A program made the position numbers and the translations under genes. From contig JAZRIX010000023.1 in NCBI GenBank assembly GCA_045645485.1, forward strand, positions 1 to 8,508: 8,508 nt of DNA. The letters run 5' to 3'. The notes under the pieces were generated by a model. It saw only the letters and a list, made by a program, of their open reading frames with translations, made no database searches and was not told the DNA's origin. This DNA is from SIG440 sp045645485. GTDB lineage: Bacteria > Bacillota > Clostridia > Monoglobales > Monoglobaceae. Below, in pieces: positions 6,782 through 8,508 of this stretch (the first letter of the stretch is position 1; every line of letters starts with the position of its first letter).

Positions 6782-6866
6782 AGACGGTCGACATAATTCT
6801 GACTTTTTGCTTCCATGTGGTTTAACTCCACTTTTTCCGTCAGTTACAAAAAGCCTTATTCACGAT
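6774..6866 (-). promoter_or_regulatory. ZTP (pfl-motif) riboswitch aptamer
   Basis: The purE leader shows the pfl-motif layout. P1 pairs GGCUUUUUG (6847-6855) with CAAAAAGUC (6801-6809). The conserved GUAACUGACGG segment follows P1's 5' arm. P2 is GUGG (6828-6831) with CCAC (6817-6820), closed by a 7-base loop and followed by AUGGAAGC. The second domain carries CCGUCUGGGCA (6777-6787), where the family consensus is CCGCCUGGGCA. The pseudoknot GACGG (6837-6841) with CCGUC (6783-6787) is a compensated version of the usual GGCGG/CCGCC. ZTP riboswitches bind ZMP/ZTP, which build up when 10-formyl-tetrahydrofolate is short, and activate purine and folate genes. Placement directly before purE fits this. 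Confidence 0.9.
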
Positions 6867-6869
6867 ACC

Positions 6870-6883
6870 GGCAGTCTTCTGCC
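6870..6883 (-). promoter_or_regulatory. Leader hairpin 5' of the aptamer
   Basis: Near the predicted transcript 5' end, GGCAG (6879-6883 read on the minus strand) pairs with CUGCC (6870-6874) around a 4-base loop. The 3' side of this hairpin (GACUGCC, 6870-6876) is also an exact complement of GGCAGUC in the terminator 5' arm (6774-6780). It may stabilise the 5' end or take part in antitermination. Confidence 0.5.
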
Positions 6884-6894
6884 ACTACCATATA

Positions 6895-6923
6895 ATTTTA
6901 GCATAAACAACCATGCTTGTCAA
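6895..6923 (-). promoter_or_regulatory. Sigma-A promoter of the purine operon
   Basis: On the minus strand, a perfect -35 TTGACA (6918-6923) and -10 TAAAAT (6895-6900) are separated by 17 bases. A TG one base before the -10 makes it an extended -10. Transcription should start near 6887-6889, giving a leader of about 180 bases before the purE ATG. The spacer contains AGCAT (6913-6917 on the minus strand) and ATGCT (its last four bases plus the first base of the -10) as 5-base inverted arms. A regulator might recognise these. Confidence 0.9.
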
Positions 6924-6954
6924 GAAAATTCGACACTTCAATATGTACATAATA

Positions 6955-7602
6955 CTAAAAATTTAACCTCTGATTTTGGATGATATTCTCAACAATGTAT
7001 TTTTCAATATCTTCCGCAATTTCATCAACAGTTCTTTCACCGTTAATAATCTTCACATTCTCTGAAGTCTTCATTTTTTCAAACGCCGCAAAGTAAGCGT
7101 CTCTCACCTTTGTAAGCTTTTCCTCGGTTTCATAGATTTCTATAGATTCACGATTTGAAAGTATTCTTTCCATAGCCACCTGCGGTGAAATGTCAATAAA
7201 CAAAGTCACATCAGGTCTGAGGGTCTGGGCACACAGCTTGTTTGCATCAATTACCCACTCCGAGGGTACTTCGGTGCTTTGGTAGGCATAGGATGAAAAA
7301 TAGTATCTGTCGCAGATAACAGTTTCGCCGGCATCTAAACTTTTTAACACCCCATCCTCCTGATTGGTTAAATGATCCAGACGGTCCGCAACAAAAAGTG
7401 CCGCCGTAACCTTTGGATCAGCTTTTATTTTCCCTGACAAAATACGGTGAAGAGTGTCACCCACAAGCCCGTAGGTGGGTTCCAAGGTCAGCCTTGTTTT
7501 TATTCCTTTTTCTTCAAGCTTTTTGGCAAGCAGCTTCATCTGTGTGCTTTTTCCGCTTCCGTCTATACCTTCAAATACAATAAACTTTCCTCTGTTTTTC
7601 AT
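6955..7602 (-). CDS. tmk: Thymidylate kinase (dTMP kinase)
   Basis: This enzyme phosphorylates dTMP to dTDP with ATP in the cytoplasm. The 215-residue length is standard. The P-loop GIDGSGKST lies at residues 12-20, the LEPTYG segment at 40-45 occupies the place of the usual (R)EPGGT/(R)EPT motif, FVADRLDH at 70-77 is in the dTMP-binding region, and DRY at 98-100 is the catalytic motif. A lid-like stretch around NRESIEIYE (150-158) keeps the Glu-x-Tyr-Glu seen in many TMKs. The Arg that normally precedes EP is Leu40 here, a deviation worth noting but not clearly inactivating. The start ATG at 7600-7602 has GGAAGG (7613-7618) ten bases upstream and its own promoter. The gene ends about 32 bases before the pur promoter, with no terminator of its own visible. 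Confidence 0.93.
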   Translation of the reverse strand: MKNRGKFIVFEGIDGSGKSTQMKLLAKKLEEKGIKTRLTLEPTYGLVGDTLHRILSGKIKADPKVTAALFVADRLDHLTNQEDGVLKSLDAGETVICDRYYFSSYAYQSTEVPSEWVIDANKLCAQTLRPDVTLFIDISPQVAMERILSNRESIEIYETEEKLTKVRDAYFAAFEKMKTSENVKIINGERTVDEIAEDIEKYIVENIIQNQRLNF

Positions 7603-7633
7603 TTTTCTTTTTCCTTCCGAAATTTCTGTCTTT

Positions 7634-7662
7634 ATTTTACTTTATCACGGAGTATAAGTCAA
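7634..7662 (-). promoter_or_regulatory. Sigma-A promoter of tmk
   Basis: On the minus strand TTGACT (7657-7662) and TAAAAT (7634-7639) are separated by exactly 17 bases. The predicted start is near 7627, about 25 bases before the tmk ATG. Confidence 0.85.
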
Positions 7663-7712
7663 GACTTAAAATTTTTTTAAAGCGGACAAATCACCATTTT
7701 TCAATATTTCCG

Positions 7713-7718
7713 TATAAT
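7713..7718 (+). promoter_or_regulatory. Probable -10 element for the small Cys-rich peptide genes
   Basis: A perfect TATAAT stands 79 bases before the first small ORF, on the plus strand. No good -35 is seen 16-18 bases upstream (the sequence there reads around ATCACC), so the promoter may depend on an activator or on another sigma factor. It lies back to back with the tmk promoter in a 195-base divergent region. Confidence 0.5.
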
Positions 7719-7797
7719 ACATTAAGACAAAACAAAAATCAAAGCACTCAGGAAGATAATCAATCAGGTATAAATTTTTTTCAGGAGGTGCAAATAT

Positions 7798-7941
7798 ATG
7801 GGTTGCTTCGGAGGTTCAAATAATTCATGTCTGTGGATTATTCTGATTCTTATTCTCGTATGTTGCTGCGGATGCGGCAACGACAACGGCTGCGGATGCG
7901 GCAATACCTTGAGCCGCGGAAACGATTGCTGCTGTGATTGA
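7798..7941 (+). CDS. Small Cys/Gly-rich peptide with hydrophobic segment, copy 1 (47 aa)
   Basis: I do not recognise a characterised family. The 47-residue peptide starts MGCFGGSNNSCLWII, then has a hydrophobic run (residues 12-21, LWIILILILV). A tail rich in Cys and Gly follows (CCCGCG at 22-27, GCGCG at 31-35) and it ends in CCCD. Eleven of 47 residues are Cys. Translation is well supported by a perfect AGGAGGTG seven bases before the ATG, a TATAAT upstream, and a second copy directly downstream with the same SCLWIILILIL core. The hydrophobic stretch is short for a full membrane span (about 12-14 residues including flanks), so it may sit at or in the membrane with the Cys tail binding metal or forming disulfides. 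No maturation enzyme is encoded nearby. A link to sporulation or envelope function is only a guess. Confidence 0.8.
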   Translation: MGCFGGSNNSCLWIILILILVCCCGCGNDNGCGCGNTLSRGNDCCCD

Positions 7942-7981
7942 TATTCGCAAAATCAACACCTTATGAAAGGAGGTGCCATAT

Positions 7982-8107
7982 ATGTGCTTCGGTAATGACA
8001 ACAGTTGTCTCTGGATCATCTTGATTCTTATCCTTATCTGCTGCGGTTGCGGTAACAACGGTTCAACATTCGGTAACAACGGCTGCGGCTGTGGTTGCGG
8101 TTGCTAA
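7982..8107 (+). CDS. Small Cys/Gly-rich peptide with hydrophobic segment, copy 2 (41 aa)
   Basis: This is the tandem paralogue of the preceding 47-residue peptide, 40 bases after its stop. It has 41 residues: MCFGNDNSCLWII, a hydrophobic run (10-19, LWIILILILI), CCGCGNNG (20-27), a Ser-Thr-Phe-Gly-Asn-Asn linker and an alternating Gly-Cys end (GCGCGCGC at 34-41). Nine residues are Cys. Its ribosome binding site AAAGGAGGTG and the following bases up to TATATG nearly repeat those of copy 1, so the duplication included the leader. The hydrophobic core is conserved while the Cys-rich tails have diverged in spacing, which suggests selection on composition rather than exact tail sequence. A strong terminator begins 9 bases after the stop, so the two genes form a short bicistronic unit. 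Function unknown. Confidence 0.8.
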   Translation: MCFGNDNSCLWIILILILICCGCGNNGSTFGNNGCGCGCGC

Positions 8108-8116
8108 ACAACAAAG

Positions 8117-8162
8117 CGGCTGTACCGCTCGCATAGCGAGCGGTTCAGCCGTCTTTTATTTT
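8117..8162 (+). terminator. Strong intrinsic terminator after the small peptide genes, probably bidirectional
   Basis: CGGCTG (8117-8122) pairs with CAGCCG (8146-8151). After one T-T mismatch, ACCGCTCGC (8124-8132) pairs with GCGAGCGGT (8136-8144) around an ATA loop. TCTTTTATTTT follows on the plus strand. The stop of the converging AEC remnant lies in the T tract. In that direction the hairpin is followed by CTTTGTTGTTT, a weaker U run, so it may serve both sides. Confidence 0.92.
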
Positions 8163-8508
8163 CCCCACAAAGTAAGCCAAAATGGAATACTGAAAAGAGC
8201 TCCTGCAACGGACACAAGTGCAAAACCCGCGCCGAGTTTGCAATCCTTTCCCACCAGCTTGGGAAAAACAATTGTATTAAGTCCGCAAGGCATTGCAAAA
8301 ATCATAAGAGAATATCTCACCAATTCTCTTGTTGTCTCTTCAAAAATCCCAAAAAGGGCAATATTACATATATTTTGTACGTATGTAATATGGTGTAAAA
8401 TTTTCGGCAAAAGTCATAAAAGTCTTTGTAGCCATAAAAACATATACACCAAGAACCTAAAGAATCTTTGAATGAGAGCAGTTCACAACATTTGACTTTG
8501 CCAATACG
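8156..8508 (-). pseudogene. Remnant of an AEC-family (auxin efflux carrier-like) permease
   Basis: The 3' part on the minus strand encodes an AEC-like C-terminus ending at 8156: TTRELVRYSLMIFAMPCGLN, then TIVFPKLVGKDCKLGAG, then a last hydrophobic span FALVSVAGALFSIPFWLTLW. This pattern (an A-M-P segment, V-F-P-K with G-x-D, final helix) is the usual end of AEC transporters of about 300 residues. Upstream, the frame meets a TGA at 8414-8416. A different frame gives LGVYVFMATKTF at about 8410-8450, which looks like the preceding AEC helix, and that frame has a TAG before it and a TAA after it. About 15-20 expected residues between the two pieces are missing, and a 10-bp inverted repeat lies there. 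The gene therefore appears frameshifted and partly deleted. The 5' part is beyond the window. Identification is by motif recall. Confidence 0.65.
8361..8391. repeat. 10-bp perfect inverted repeat inside the permease remnant
   Basis: ATATTACATA (8361-8370) and TATGTAATAT (8382-8391) are exact inverted arms around an 11-base centre. It lies at the point where the reading frame of the AEC-like remnant breaks. It may be an insertion scar or a small palindromic element. Confidence 0.6.

Noticed and set aside
7798..8107. Cys-rich peptides as lantibiotic or sactipeptide precursors
   Set aside because: No radical SAM, LanM/LanBC, peptidase or dedicated transporter gene is in the window, and the hydrophobic run next to the N-terminus does not look like a typical leader peptide.
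4705..8144. Shared 9-mer GCGAGCGGT between the purF/purM element and the terminator at 8117-8162
   Set aside because: The match is only nine bases inside GC-rich stems, and the rest of the two structures differs, so it is probably coincidence.
8091..8471. Plus-strand open frame of 126 codons downstream of the Cys-rich peptides
   Set aside because: It starts inside the second peptide gene, runs through the strong terminator hairpin, and is antisense to the AEC remnant, whose protein motifs are much better.
1..8508. CRISPR array, tRNA, rRNA or insertion sequence
   Set aside because: No regularly spaced direct repeats, no cloverleaf with a CCA-type acceptor, no rRNA-like tract and no transposase motif were seen on either strand.

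Overview
This window looks like chromosomal DNA of a low-to-moderate-GC Gram-positive anaerobe of the class Clostridia. The Ruminococcaceae/Oscillospiraceae-type gut lineage is an inference. The basis is strong AGGAGG-like ribosome binding sites, sigma-A promoters of the TTGACA/TAAAAT type, a ZTP riboswitch ahead of purine genes, and the pairing of a PurO-type IMP cyclohydrolase with a stand-alone AICAR transformylase.

The minus strand from about 6925 down to 1 is a de novo purine operon, read right to left. A sigma-A promoter (6895-6923) is followed by a ZTP-type riboswitch with an overlapping terminator (6737-6866). The genes then follow in the order purE, purF-like, purM, purN, purO (IMP cyclohydrolase), AICAR transformylase and purD. 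purD runs off the left edge of the window. Together they cover PRPP to phosphoribosylamine (purF), GAR (purD), formyl-GAR (purN), AIR (purM), the carboxylated AIR (purE), formyl-AICAR (transformylase) and IMP (purO). purK, purC, purB and purL/Q/S are not in the window and must lie elsewhere if the pathway is complete. The riboswitch is expected to sense ZMP/ZTP, the substrate pool of the transformylase encoded downstream.

The most unusual gene is the purF-like one. Its phosphoribosyltransferase half and its Fe-S cysteines are intact. Its N-terminal glutaminase half lacks the Cys nucleophile and other key residues. Two intergenic gaps in the operon (purF/purM and transformylase/purD) carry related, covarying folded elements. 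The purO/transformylase gap carries a terminator-like hairpin.

Upstream of the operon on the same strand is tmk (thymidylate kinase) with its own promoter. Divergent from tmk, on the plus strand, are two tandem genes for very small Cys/Gly-rich peptides that share a Ser-Cys-Leu-Trp plus Ile/Leu hydrophobic segment. They have perfect ribosome binding sites and end at a strong terminator. Converging on that terminator from the right edge is a broken AEC-family (auxin efflux carrier-like) permease gene containing a 10-bp inverted repeat.
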